Below, piece by piece: positions 33,948-44,310 of a stretch of 64,000 nucleotides of DNA. The first letter of the stretch is position 1. Every line of letters starts with the position of its first letter. This DNA comes from Siphonodentalium dalli (lineage: Eukaryota > Mollusca > Scaphopoda > Gadilida > Siphonodentaliidae): contig CP136066.1 in the NCBI GenBank assembly GCA_032622095.1, positions 101,763,319 to 101,827,318 on the forward strand. The letters are read 5' to 3'. The notes below the pieces were generated by a model, which worked only from the letters and a program-made list of their open reading frames with translations, was not told where the DNA came from and ran no database searches. Position numbers and translations under genes: made by a program.

Positions 33948-34250
33948 TCAAAGACCGAAAAATGTCGTTAAACTAGAGATCCAAATACCCACTAAGGGCC
34001 CCTATATCTTGAAATAGTAAAGACCGAGAATGTCGTTAAACTATAAAGACCGAAAAATGTCGTTAAACTAGAGATCCAAATACCCCCTATATCTTGAGAT
34101 ATTATAAAGACCGAAAAATGTCATTAAACTATTAAAGACCGAAAAATGTCGTTAAACTACAAAGACCGAAAAAATGTCGTTAAACTAGAGATCCAAACAT
34201 CCCCATCCCCTATTTTTTTTTAGACAATAAAGAACGAAATATGTCGTTAC
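33948..34250 (+). repeat. AAAGACCGAAAAATGTCGTTAAACTA minisatellite
   Basis: About seven copies of aaagaccgaaaaatgtcgtt, some followed by aaactagagatccaaatacc, with irregular spacing of 24-60 bp. The copies degenerate toward the right (aaagaacgaaatatgtcgtt). Non-coding. Confidence 0.85.
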
Positions 34251-34512
34251 ACCATTAATACATAATTTGTGTTTATGAAAGTCTGGCACCCATTAGCAGT
34301 TTGTTTTCAGTACATTTTAATATTCATTGGAACGTAAACAATTATTCGCTGACAGAAATCATGTTAATATCGCCTTTCGTTACTGGTTTCCTCGACTCAA
34401 ATATTTCTCACTGCTCAATACTTATAATTAAATAAAATGTTCTGTGTTTTGTGTCACTTCTTAATAGCATTATGTATTCTGCTATTGACAAGAAAAAAAG
34501 TTGCAGTATACC

Positions 34513-35013
34513 TTAAAGGTACGGAAGGCCTTGGTGGGTATCCTGTGAACATATTTCCACCTGTCAAAAACCGCTACAAACGAAAATAATATTCAAATAT
34601 AGACATACTTTGTTAATATACAAATGAGAAATATCTCATAAACAGTATGTTATTGTCGTAAATTTGACGATTGTTATGTAAACAAAGCATAAAAAGTTAC
34701 TTTCTTGGTGATTCTTTACATTATGATGGTAAACATAAAGAGCGTTCTTTGTTGCTCAATTCCTTATTTGGAAATAATAAAGAGCGTTTATACCATTTGT
34801 GTGTGATTAGCCAGTAGCATTGTGCTGCCTTCTATAATAACACAATCAGACTATTGTTTAGGTAAAATTTAGTAGGTCTTTATGTAAGCATGATGTTTAC
34901 ACGATAGTGATCGTATATTTGAACCAAAATGTATGCGTTTTAATATTTTTCTGTTTACGGTGTTTGGAACAAATATGAATATTTTCGACAACTAAGCCCC
35001 CTCGTCCCTTTAA
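34513..35013 (+). mobile_element. 500-bp TTAA-flanked MITE, copy 2 (diverged)
   Basis: TTAA at 34513-34516 and 35010-35013. Ends AGGTACGGAAGGCC and GCCCCCTCGTCCCT. Internal boxes aacataaagagcgttctttg (about 34734) and aataataaagagcgtttata (about 34771) match copies 1, 3 and 4, as does aaaatcgcc/gttatgtaaacaaa-type sequence. Confidence 0.82.
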
Positions 35014-35787
35014 TATAATTAATATAACATCCCTCATCCAATAATCTCCAAATTACATATCTAATTTCAATCCTAGTTACACGTCACGCCGCCCCTCATC
35101 ATTTGCCAATTGTACACCCCTTTTTTTGCTGCTGCTGCAACTGTTCAATTTCTTTAAAAATTATTGAAAAAATGGCCCTCCCGCCCGCCGACATTTACCT
35201 CTGATTTTTTTTTTGATCATCGGTCCGCACTAGAATTGAGCACACGTCCCTATATAATACACCTATTTAAACCGAGTATACACGGTGGTGTAATAGATCA
35301 ACCGTCAATTTAACTGTTTAGGTAGCATATTTCCAAGTATACGTTATCACGACAAATCCCTGCTGATCTGTTATTAATGAACTAAACAATTAACATGTCA
35401 ACACACTCTGGCCCGCCAATGCTACAGTGTATAAACGTAACGGGGCAAATATGCACATTATATTGGCAGCTAACGAGAACATTCATCGCCAGCAATCTGC
35501 TCACCCCTTTTAGCCGATACGATAGAAACTAAACGATTTGTTACTTCTAATTACCCGTACTTAATTACACTACTTGCGTGTTAATAAAGTACGACCCCAT
35601 TACCACTAAAGGTGAAACATGGGATTTAGAACATTAATATTCACTCTTACATAGTTTCCACATTTAAGGTTCGTCTTGTGTAATCGAATGTCAGTTGTAA
35701 CGTTGTGAAACTGCAACCGAACTGAATTATTCTATGCTAAATAGTTCATGGCTGACCTGATGCATGCATCTTAGTTTTCTTGTAAAA
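35014..35787. other. Gene-free stretch, largely repeat-free
   Basis: Apart from poly-T runs near 35120-35215, this shows none of the window's repeats. It contains several TAATTA-type boxes between 35370 and 35600 (gaactaaacaattaac, cttctaattacccgtactta). It might be conserved non-coding sequence; that is only a suspicion. Confidence 0.35.
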
Positions 35788-35930
35788 TGTTGTGTACAGA
35801 ATGTGTTTTTCTTGTACGAGTCCAGGTTGTGGTGAAAAGTCATATTGGACGAGACACGCAGTGTCGCGTCCAATACGATTTTTCACCACAACCTGGACGA
35901 GTACAAGAAAAACTCATACTGTACACAACA
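35788..35930. repeat. 143-bp near-perfect palindrome
   Basis: tgttgtgtacag at the left pairs with ctgtacacaaca at the right. The two arms (about 70 bp each) meet at a 3-nt centre within gacacgcagtgtc (about 35859). Boxes cttgtacgagtccaggttgt and acaacctggacgagtacaag are exact partners. It shares the GGACGAG/CTCGTCC motif with both hairpins of the 25.4-26.2 kb element. It would extrude as a cruciform. Confidence 0.9.
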
Positions 35931-36229
35931 TAGTATAATGACATTTTTATTATCCATCTGTATGTTTATCCAAATTTTGGGAATAAATATTTTGTGGTTA
36001 TTTTTGGTATTTGTCGGCGCTTAATTCTCTATTAGTATAAAAGCCTATATTTTGATCATCAGAAAGCATGATTTGGAACAGTAAACACGGAAGTGAAAAA
36101 AAACTCAATGCGGAAGTGAAACGTCTGCTAAATCCAACAGTGTTGACCACGCATCACAATTGCACCTATTCATTTCGCAATAGAGTTAATTCGTGACGTC
36201 ACAGAGACCCGATAAAAAAGTGATATTGC

Positions 36230-36440
36230 ACACTTGGGAGTCCAATATGACATTCGGGAGTCCAATATGACTTTTCCCCGACTTTTGCCCAATCAGACAT
36301 AGTGTTAGTTAAGGGGTGGATAACAATATATAAATATTGCACGGTTTGGAAGTGACTACTTGTATATGCCAGTGGGCGAGGGGACAATTCCTCTACCGAG
36401 GACCACTATTTTGGCATAGTAACAGACAAGCCGTGCAATA
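36230..36440. mobile_element. MITE debris: 20-bp direct repeat and CTATTTTGGCA palindrome
   Basis: A tandem gggagtccaatatgac pair at 36237-36280 is followed by a palindrome. gcacggtttggaagtgacta ... tatgccagtgg faces ccactattttggcatagtaa ... aagccgtgcaa (36340-36440). The palindrome resembles the one at 14.17-14.29 kb. Confidence 0.6.
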
Positions 36441-36966
36441 CTTATTATATTGTATCGAACGTTCTTCATGCTGTCCCAGATCCCATATGTAATGATTTCC
36501 TTTTCATCGTAGAAAGATTTCGGAATTTTCAGTGCGAATTTTATTATCTCTTCTTTTTTTTTTGCTGGTCAAACTCTTTTCAATAAATTGTCTTGCTTCT
36601 AACTGTGAAAATATTGAATCTTCTTCTTCGTGAGTCATTGTTGCCATGTGGAAAGCAATGGAAAGCAGGCGTCGTTGTTGTTGTTAAACAAACGATGGCA
36701 TCAAATCAAAACTTTTTAAAACCGAAAACAAACAGAAGATTCGTTTAGAAAACTTATAGTAGCGGGAAATTAGGAAATTGACAAAAATATCAAAGCGATA
36801 TTGGGATCAGCGGGGAAAGAAATTTGATACACCGTTATACCAATCATGGGGAAAACATCACAAATAACACATACATAATTTGCTTACGATCATTTATTGT
36901 GCTCTGCATGGTTGTCGGTTACAAAAACATTCCTGACAAAAAATGTTGAACTTTTGCAGCGAGGCG
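36441..36966. other. Gene-free stretch
   Basis: No gene or repeat recognised; a poly-T run lies at about 36555-36565. Confidence 0.4.
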
Positions 36967-38228
36967 GAGATTACTTTCAAATTACCTCCCCGGAATAGTG
37001 GCATGCTAAAAATAGATTTCTGGATTTCCCAAGCGATAGTTGGTATGCTACATTTTAAGGAAGCCCACTATCGTGTTGTGGATGACACTATCGGTACTAT
37101 TGAATGTCAAGCAGCCAATCAAAAGCATGGTTTAGGATTAGATAGGCACGTGAGATAAAATATCATGAAATAGTGTGGGTATATTCACATGGAATCGGGC
37201 TCAAATTACGGAAATTATCAGAGCCCCTCTGCCATGGCGTTTAGATGGCAATGACCGTTGATGAAGTTCGTGCTTTAAATTTGGGTATGGCGTATGAGTA
37301 TGTATGTGGATATGGCATTGCGGTGTGGGTAAGTATTCCTTCGCCCTAGCCCCCCTCCAGTCACACACTGTACGGGGAACATATGAGATTACTTTCAAAT
37401 TACCTCCCCGGAATAGTGGCATGCTAAAACTAAATTTCTGGATTTCCCAAGCGATAGTTGGTATGCTAAATTTTAAGGAAGCCCACTATCGTGTTGTGGA
37501 CGAAACTATCGGTAATATTGAATGTCAAGCAGCCAATCAAAAGCATGGTTTAGGCTTAGGTAGTCACGTGAGATAAAATATCATGAAATAGTGTGGGTAT
37601 ATTCACATGGAATCGGGCTCAAATTACGGAAATTATCAGAGCCCCTCTGCCATGGCGTTTAGATGGCAATGACCGTTGATGAAGTTCGTGCTTTAAATTT
37701 GGGTATGGCGTATGAGTATGTATGTGCCTATGTGGATATGGCATTGCGGTGTGGGTAAGTATTCCTTCGCCCTAGCCCCCCTCCAGGCACACACTGTACG
37801 GGGAACATATGAGATTACTTTCAAATTACCTCCCAGGAATAGTGGCATGCTAAAAATAAATTTCTGGAATTCCCAAGCGATAGTTGGTATGCTAAATTTT
37901 AAGGAAGCCAACTATCGTGTTGTGGACGAAACTATCGGTAATATTGAATGTCAAGCAGCCAATCAAAAGCATGGTTTAGGCTTAGGTAGTCACGTGAGAT
38001 AAAATATCATGAAATAGTGTGGGTATATTCACATGGAATCGGGCTCAAATTACGGAAATTATCAGAGCCCCTCTGCCATGGCGTTTAGATGGCAATGACC
38101 GTTGATGAAGTTCGTGCTTTAAATTTGGGTATGGCGTATGAGTATGTATGTGGATATGGCATTGCGGTGTGGTTAAGTATTACTTCGCCCTAGCCCCCTC
38201 CAGTCACACACTGTACGGGGAACATATG
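36967..38228 (+). repeat. Three-unit tandem array of about 420 bp
   Basis: Units begin with gagattactttcaaattacc at 36967, 37385 and 37811 (418 and 426 bp apart; the longer one has an extra tatgtgcc). Each carries ttagatggcaatgaccgttg and cacacactgtacggggaaca. An open frame of 70-96 codons is kept in each unit on the plus strand and a 72-73-codon frame on the minus strand. The differences between units are mostly amino-acid-changing, which argues against coding constraint. Confidence 0.92.
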
Positions 38229-38445
38229 ACCCCATGAAGAAAACAACTCCCTTGTCAGACCCATACATAAAGCTATCTCACACGACCTACGTGGTTGATT
38301 TACCTATTTTGGTTAACTTTGGTTCAATTAGGACTGTGTTTTAATTGTAACGCTCTATACAGGACGCTATTATGAGTAACCTTATTTTCGTGAATAAATC
38401 TTACCCGACAAGTCTAATTGTTTGACAACAAAACGTACTTTATAA

Positions 38446-38662
38446 ACCATTTATTTACTAAATACTCATTGACGAGTAGTTCTCTTAGTAAATGTTCAAA
38501 CAATAAGTTCAACTAACGGCATGATATGCCATATAGGTCGTGTGTTGAACTTATTTCTGCCGTCTGCTCACTTTTCCTATACATCACTCCAAATGAATAG
38601 TAGACCATTCCAATGTATATCTTTATACCTGAATGTGAGAATCCATTAGTAAAGAAATGACT
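38446..38662 (+). mobile_element. 250-bp central-palindrome element, copy 3 (diverged)
   Basis: Contains tttactaaatactcattgac, gagtagttctcttagtaaat, caataagttcaactaacggc facing gtcgtgtgttgaacttattt, and gaatagtagaccattcca near the right end. The centre carries an extra palindromic insert (ggcatgatatgcc). Confidence 0.7.
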
Positions 38663-38985
38663 AAGAGTTGGAACTATTTATTTATCGAGACATCAGTATA
38701 TGTCACCGTGTCATAACTAAAACGGCGGAGACCAACCATAGATACGTTTCACTAACTCACGATTATACAATTAGCAGTTACAAACTGTATGGCTCACTGT
38801 GCCTCGTCATTCACGGAACATCAGTTTATTAGCAATAACGAGAAAGTAATATAACTTCTTCCATAAAATCTTAAAACGATGAAGTTTGGCACTTGAATGC
38901 TATATTCCAGCGTACTTTTAAAAAATACAGTGATGAATAGCGAACTTTGGAGAACATTATAAAGGTAGACGTTATCGTGTGAAGA
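38663..38985. other. Gene-free stretch
   Basis: No gene or repeat recognised between the two palindromic elements. Confidence 0.4.
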
Positions 38986-39240
38986 TTTTAACCCTTTCTA
39001 TACTATAAATGGATTCTCCCATCAAGTTAAAAAAAAGTGTCATTGGAATGATCAATTATTTATTTGGAGGGATGTTCATGTAATATAAGCAGACGACAGA
39101 TACTACAAGAAAGAGTCCTATTTATTGGAGGGAATATATTCAGATAATAAGTTCAACAAACGTTTGTTGAACATATTATCTGAATATTTTCTAATGTATA
39201 ACTACTCGTCAATGAGTATTCAGTATAGACAGGGTTAAGG
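38986..39240 (-). mobile_element. 250-bp central-palindrome element, copy 4 (best preserved)
   Basis: The ends TTAACCCTTTCTATACTA and tagacAGGGTTAA are inverted, with TTAA outermost on both sides. The centre pairs cagataataagttcaacaaa with tttgttgaacatattatctg. It runs in the opposite orientation to copies 1-3. TTAACCC-type ends resemble piggyBac-class termini. Confidence 0.85.
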
Positions 39241-40440
39241 GAGTATTGGCATTCCTCTTCCTCCTAAGAATATCGTGATTGAGCAAGTTTCTGAAGTTTC
39301 GGGGAACATGTTGCTCAGGGACCCCAAAATATTTCTAAGCGTTCATTGTAATCGTGAATATGCAAAACCTCTGGTAACACTTCATGATTTAAAGAGACAC
39401 AAGGCATTCGAAGTAGGTTCATGTGAAATAAGATGAATTATAAAAGCAGTCTGATAAACCACTTTATCATCAACAGGTATATTTAAAAATATGTCGACTT
39501 ATTCTATAGTATTCATTATGAATAGCTCTCCATGCAGTAATGAGATTTCGCATGTTGAAACCATTGTTATGTAAACATTACTGTTACAATGGTATTACCG
39601 ATCAACGTCCAATCAGTCCAATAAGATACCAATGTTTAATAAAAACTTGAAATTAAACATTGCAAATGGTCAATGCATTGAACAATATTTTGAAAATAAT
39701 ATTTAGACCAAATTAAGTCAGCGATGTTATAGTTGAAAGTTTTGTTTGCATAACATTGATTTCAACACGCGAAATTTCGTTTTTGAAGAACTATCTGTAA
39801 TGAATATAAGATCAAAGTTTATCTATTGCTCCGTGTTCTTCTTCGTGGTGATCGATGTTATTGCAGACTTTTATATGCCCCTAAATGTTGGAATGCTTCA
39901 AGATATATAAGTCAATTTTGCAAACGCGGAGTTATACTATATATACGGGTGAACGTTTGAAACGGAAGGCGATTTCTCCAAATGGAATACTGTAGATATA
40001 TTGCAACGGCAATAAGTGTACATTTAGTATGCAACAGACGTTTCACATATGACGAAATAAATAGTTTCACTTTCGTTAAACTAATAATTCTTCAACCATG
40101 TTTCCCTTCCCCATTTGTCATGCAGGGGCTATCTCCGCAGCAAATACATTTGGCCTATAGTTAAAATGTTTCATTTAAATACTTGTTGGTAAAATCTTGT
40201 AACGTAGCAATGTCGATTAACAAAAACACTATATATATGGCAAGTAGTGCTCTCCTCCAAATAAGGTAGTTTTATTTCACCGCGGTGTCTTTTTTAGGAA
40301 TGAAATATTTGTTTCTGGAAACAAGCATTGAATAAAACTTACTTCCCACTGTCTATGTTTTTTTTTATCCTCGAGATAGGACCGCGGTGTGTAACACAAC
40401 CGTACGTACATGAGTTCAGTCTTCAAACCGCCGTATGACT
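39241..40440. other. Gene-free stretch
   Basis: No gene recognised. The frame at 39982-40164 (60 codons) and its neighbours have no domain. Confidence 0.4.
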
Positions 40441-40870
40441 TTAAACTGACATGGCTCATTCGAGCTTCCAAATTTGTTGAAAAGAGGTATAAGATAAGTT
40501 AACGATACACGACTACACGACATATTGCTATGCCCTGCAAAATACTTGCCATGGTCACAGACATTTTCCAGCTGTTCTTAGTTTTTCGCACAGAAGTGAA
40601 ATAAACGCTCTTTATTTCTACCATATCAGGAATAGACTAACACGGAGCGCTCTTTTCATGCTATGCCGTGCAAAACTGTTTTTTTAGGACACAAACATCG
40701 TGTTTAAAGTTGTATTTTGTATAACTTAGATGCGTCCTACTTTGACATGCATGTACATGTATAATGCTCGCAGAAAGATAGTTCAAGTATGTATCGTCCT
40801 ATTTCGATACCGGGAAACATTCAAATATTATGATGTGTATTTAAGAGCGTAAGCCGCCATGTGGCTTTAA
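40441..40870 (+). mobile_element. 435-bp TTAA-flanked MITE, copy 2
   Basis: TTAA at 40441-40444 and 40867-40870. Ends actgacatggctc and gccatgtggct. Internal boxes gaaataaacgctctttattt and cggagcgctcttttcatgct match copy 1 at 9.92-10.35 kb in order and spacing. Confidence 0.8.
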
Positions 40871-42109
40871 AATTCTCTCCAGCGTTCTTGAAAATGTGAT
40901 ATGTACGGATAGTTCACATATAGTGTGGACTATAATGTCACAATGGTGGACGAGAAAATTCAAGGTAACCGTTATAGCGTTGTAACATACAAGTGTTTCT
41001 AATCCTCTGAAACTAAACTAACTTCACAATTAACACGTGTATAGGCACCGTGCATTTACTCACTTGAGTTGTTATGTAATAGCACGTGCTGTCGCCATTG
41101 TGACGTCACGCGCCTGATTTGTTGACCGAGTAATCCACTGAAAAGTGCAAACTGAATTTCGAAAAACAGTCTGGCAAAGTTCCCATTGATTTAACCATAT
41201 TCCAAAATGTCCTGGGTAAATACACATCACAAGGTAGGAAAACATATTCGGGTATGGAGGAGAAGCAATCGTGACGAGGGAAAATTTGTACTGGATTTAT
41301 TTGAGCTTTTACCAGGTTTTATATGGAGTTAGATCTAATGCCGTATTTAAAAAAGGCAGTGTATTGATGGTGGAAAAGAGGATGAAGGGAGCTTTCAGAT
41401 GATCAGCTTTATTTTCCAGCCAAGACAGGCAACACATATAGACTGAGGGAAATCTTCTTATTGGCTTAGGATTTTGTGATTTAACACTGGCCCCATCGAG
41501 CACACAACCTCGAATTGAACCTTGAGATCTTATTCGACAGATAACACCGTTTATGGGCGAATATATCACGTGATTTTCCTAATCATGACGTGCAATGCCG
41601 GCGGTCGGAGATGACTTGAGAGGATTAGGGATTTTGTTATACGTGTCGTGCTATCTCAGGCACACCGAATGCATTAGGGGGATTAACTCCGTCTATAACA
41701 TCACGTCGACAACTCTACGCTGATTGCTCGGCGGAAAATCTCCGCATTACTCGGTAATTACGTCGGAATAGCCCCCGGGAGAAATCAAGTGAAAACGCCG
41801 AAGCTTTAATTTTGCTCTTTTCGGAAGTTCTGCGTTCCCGATGGCAGAGAGAAGAGAGAGCGAATTTTATGGTTGGAAACCAAATATGGATTATGTTAAT
41901 AAATTTGCCGATGCCGCCCGTCTCGATGGAATCGTTGTGTCATGGTTGGTGTGTTTATTACAATTAGAGCAGGGAAATTAAATATCACCAAACACATAGG
42001 ACATACTAAACCATGATGACCACGAACCTATAAATTACATGACCGGGAACTTACGTCTTATTTGCCAGAAAATGGCGACAATATATCACGCATGGTCATT
42101 TAAAGATAC
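40871..42109. other. Gene-free stretch, repeat-free and GC-richer at 41.58-41.95 kb
   Basis: No gene recognised. The segment 41580-41950 contains none of the window's repeats and has a more balanced composition (cggcggtcggagatg, cggcggaaaatctccgcatt). I cannot tell whether it is a conserved element or part of a non-coding exon. Confidence 0.35.
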
Positions 42110-42626
42110 GGGCGGCGTTGTCGGTGGGTGTGTTGTTAAAATATTCACCTCCGTCAAAAACCGCCATAAATAGAAGGAATAGTAAGATATAGACAGACTG
42201 TGTTCTTATGCCAATCAGAAATATGGCATAAACACTATGTTATTGTCAATTTTTCCCCCTTTGTTATGTAAACAAAAGCAAAAAACGTTACGTTTCCCGG
42301 CTTTTGTTTAGATCCGGATATGGTAAACATAAAGAGCGTTATTTGTTACTGTTTTCCTGATATGGAAATCATAAAGAGCGTTTATATATTTTTGTGTGAC
42401 TAACCAATATAATTGCGCTGTGTTATGTAAACAGAAGCACAACTTCTGCAACACGAGCAGTCGCTTGTTTACGTACACCATCCTACGCCATGACGACAAT
42501 ATACTATTTACGCGATGATTATGTTTGGCATATGAGCGAAACTGTATATATTTTGGTGTTCCTTCTGTTGATGGCGATTTGAACAAATATAAATATTTCT
42601 GCAACGAACGCCGCCCGTGCCTTTAA
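42110..42626 (+). mobile_element. 500-bp TTAA-flanked MITE, copy 3
   Basis: TTAA at 42110-42113 and 42623-42626, with ends AGATACGGGCGGCG and CGCCGCCCGTGCCT. It is very similar to copy 1 over its whole length (gttatgtaaacaaaagcaaa, gatccggatatggtaaacat, gaacgccgcccgtgcc). The minus frame at 42308-42604 is incidental. Confidence 0.9.
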
Positions 42627-42639
42627 ATATTCGTTTTTT

Positions 42640-43154
42640 TATATTTCACGACGGAAGCTGCGCTGGCGCAACATTAAAAACCCTGTGACAATGCATTCTC
42701 TTATATATGCGAGGCGACCTATGGCCTAACAATTTTTTATCATTATTTATCAATTTTTCCTACATTTTTAATAATTTTTATCATTTTATATAACTTGTTC
42801 TTACATTCATTAACATTTTTTATCATTTTTTCTTACATATTATAACATTTTTTATCATTTTTTTCTTATATTCATTAACAATTTTATCATTTTGTATAAT
42901 TTTTTCTTACATTCTTTAACAATTTTATCAATTTTTATGATTTATTTCTTATATTCTTTCTTTAACATATTTTTATATCTTTTTTTCATTTTTTCTACAT
43001 TTTTTTCTACATTCTTTAACAATTATAAAAAATTACATAAAATTGATTGGGCCAATGCGACCTATGGTCGACTCGCATATATATATATATACGAGAATGC
43101 ATTGGCACAGGGTTTTCGCAAAAATTCAGGAAGCTCCAGTCATGGATGGGTTAA
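42640..43154 (+). mobile_element. Twin-hairpin element, copy D (minisatellite form, both hairpins halved)
   Basis: Left cacgacggaagctgcg and cattctcttatatatgcgag-gcgacctatgg, then directly cctaac: the inner arm of hairpin 1 is missing. A TTTTTCTTACATTCTTTAAC minisatellite follows (about 42720-43040). Hairpin 2 starts gcgacctatggtcgactcgc and keeps only its outer arm, with an expanded (TA)n. Right edge gatgggTTAA (43151-43154). Confidence 0.8.
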
Positions 43155-43581
43155 TGAGATTTTGGCGTTAAAATTTCACTACTTGAAAAAATGGTGACCG
43201 AAATCAATAGAACACTTATACATGTGTATCTTATCATCAGTCATACACACACATATATATGGGGACGGGATTCACAGTGAGCTAGGTATAAATGATAGCT
43301 CATTTGCTATTTGTTTTGTTGTTATGATTTATATAGGTGAAGAAAACGAAGGATATGCCTACTCACTTCGATGTGAGTCTTCTGGCGCCATCTTCGAGCA
43401 AATTACGGCGAAGGTTGCCGGACCCGAAGTACGCATTGCATGCGTTCCCTAATGGCCGTTATTTCATTTTCATATATGGCAGATTTTGTGGCAGAAACAA
43501 TACGACGCATTTGCAACGAGTTACTGGGTTACAAATATGTGGTGTTTTTTTTTTACAAGTCGACTCAACGTTTGCTCGTGT
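43155..43581. repeat. Flank homologous to 28.38-28.56 kb, then unassigned sequence
   Basis: The first 185 bp repeat the right flank of copy C (aaatggtgacc, atatatggggac.ggattca, tagctcatttgctatttgtt). After about 43340 I see no repeat. A frame at 43337-43777 crosses the boundary without a domain. Confidence 0.55.
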
Positions 43582-43681
43582 GTTAGCTCCGACCAGTAAC
43601 CCAGTTACAAATGTCTTAGCTCCGACCAGTAACCCGGTTACAAATGCGTTAGCTCCGACCAGTAACCCGGTTACAAATGCG
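43582..43681 (+). repeat. 33-bp tandem repeat, three units
   Basis: ttagctccgaccagtaaccc-(g/a)gttacaaatg(c/t) is repeated three times at 33-bp spacing. Because 33 is a multiple of three, it keeps a reading frame of 11-residue repeats (LAPTSNPVTNx). The unit contains the small palindrome gtaacc-c-ggttac. No sign of a real gene around it. Confidence 0.9.
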
Positions 43682-43712
43682 CCCTATTTTTTTGGCATTT
43701 GGAGTTTAATTC

Positions 43713-44310
43713 GGAAGTCGTTTAAAAAATCCGACGTGTTTTTTGTCACAAAGTTACAAATGTTTATCAGAGAATAGCTCCAACTAGAACAATGAAAATA
43801 TTTCACCTATCCTTGTTAACAAAGGGTTACAAAGTTACATCTGGAAGTCGTTTCAAAAATCCGACGTGCTTTTTGTCACAAAGTTACAAATGCTTGTCAG
43901 AGAATAACTCCAACTATATATAAAAATGAAAATATTTCACCTATATGCTTGTTAAAAAGGGTTACAAAGTTACATTTGGAAGTCGTTTCAAAAATCCGAT
44001 GTGTTTTTTTGTCACAAAGTTACAAATGTTTATCAGAGAATAGCTCCAACTAGAAAAATGAAAATATTTCACCTATCCTTGTTAACAAAGGGTTACAAAG
44101 TTACATTTGGAAGTCGTTTCAAAAATCCGACGTGCTTTTTGTCACAAAGTTGCAAATGCTTGTCAGAGAATAACTCCAACTATATATAAAAATGAAAATA
44201 TTTCACCTATATGCTTGTTAAAAAGGGTTACAAAGTTACATTTGGAAGTCGTTTCAAAAATGCGACGTGGTTTTTGTCACAAAGTTACCAATGCTGATCA
44301 GAGAATAACT
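43713..44310 (+). repeat. Two-monomer higher-order tandem array (130/135 bp)
   Basis: ggaagtcgttt starts at 43713, 43843, 43978, 44109 and 44244, giving spacings of 130, 135, 131 and 135. Type A monomers read gagaatagctccaactagaa and cctatccttgttaacaaagg. Type B monomers read gagaataactccaactatat and cctatatgcttgttaaaaag. The order is A-B-A-B-partial A, so the array grew by copying an A-B dimer. Confidence 0.93.

Noticed and set aside
33438-34017. Frames in the 485-bp units (e.g. MLKDILWTCYGL...) as a repeated exon
   Set aside because: No domain, no splice context shared with a gene, and unit differences fall without regard to codon position.
30674-34250. CRISPR-like direct repeats
   Set aside because: Units are long or lack unique spacers of constant length, and the sequence is eukaryotic in character.
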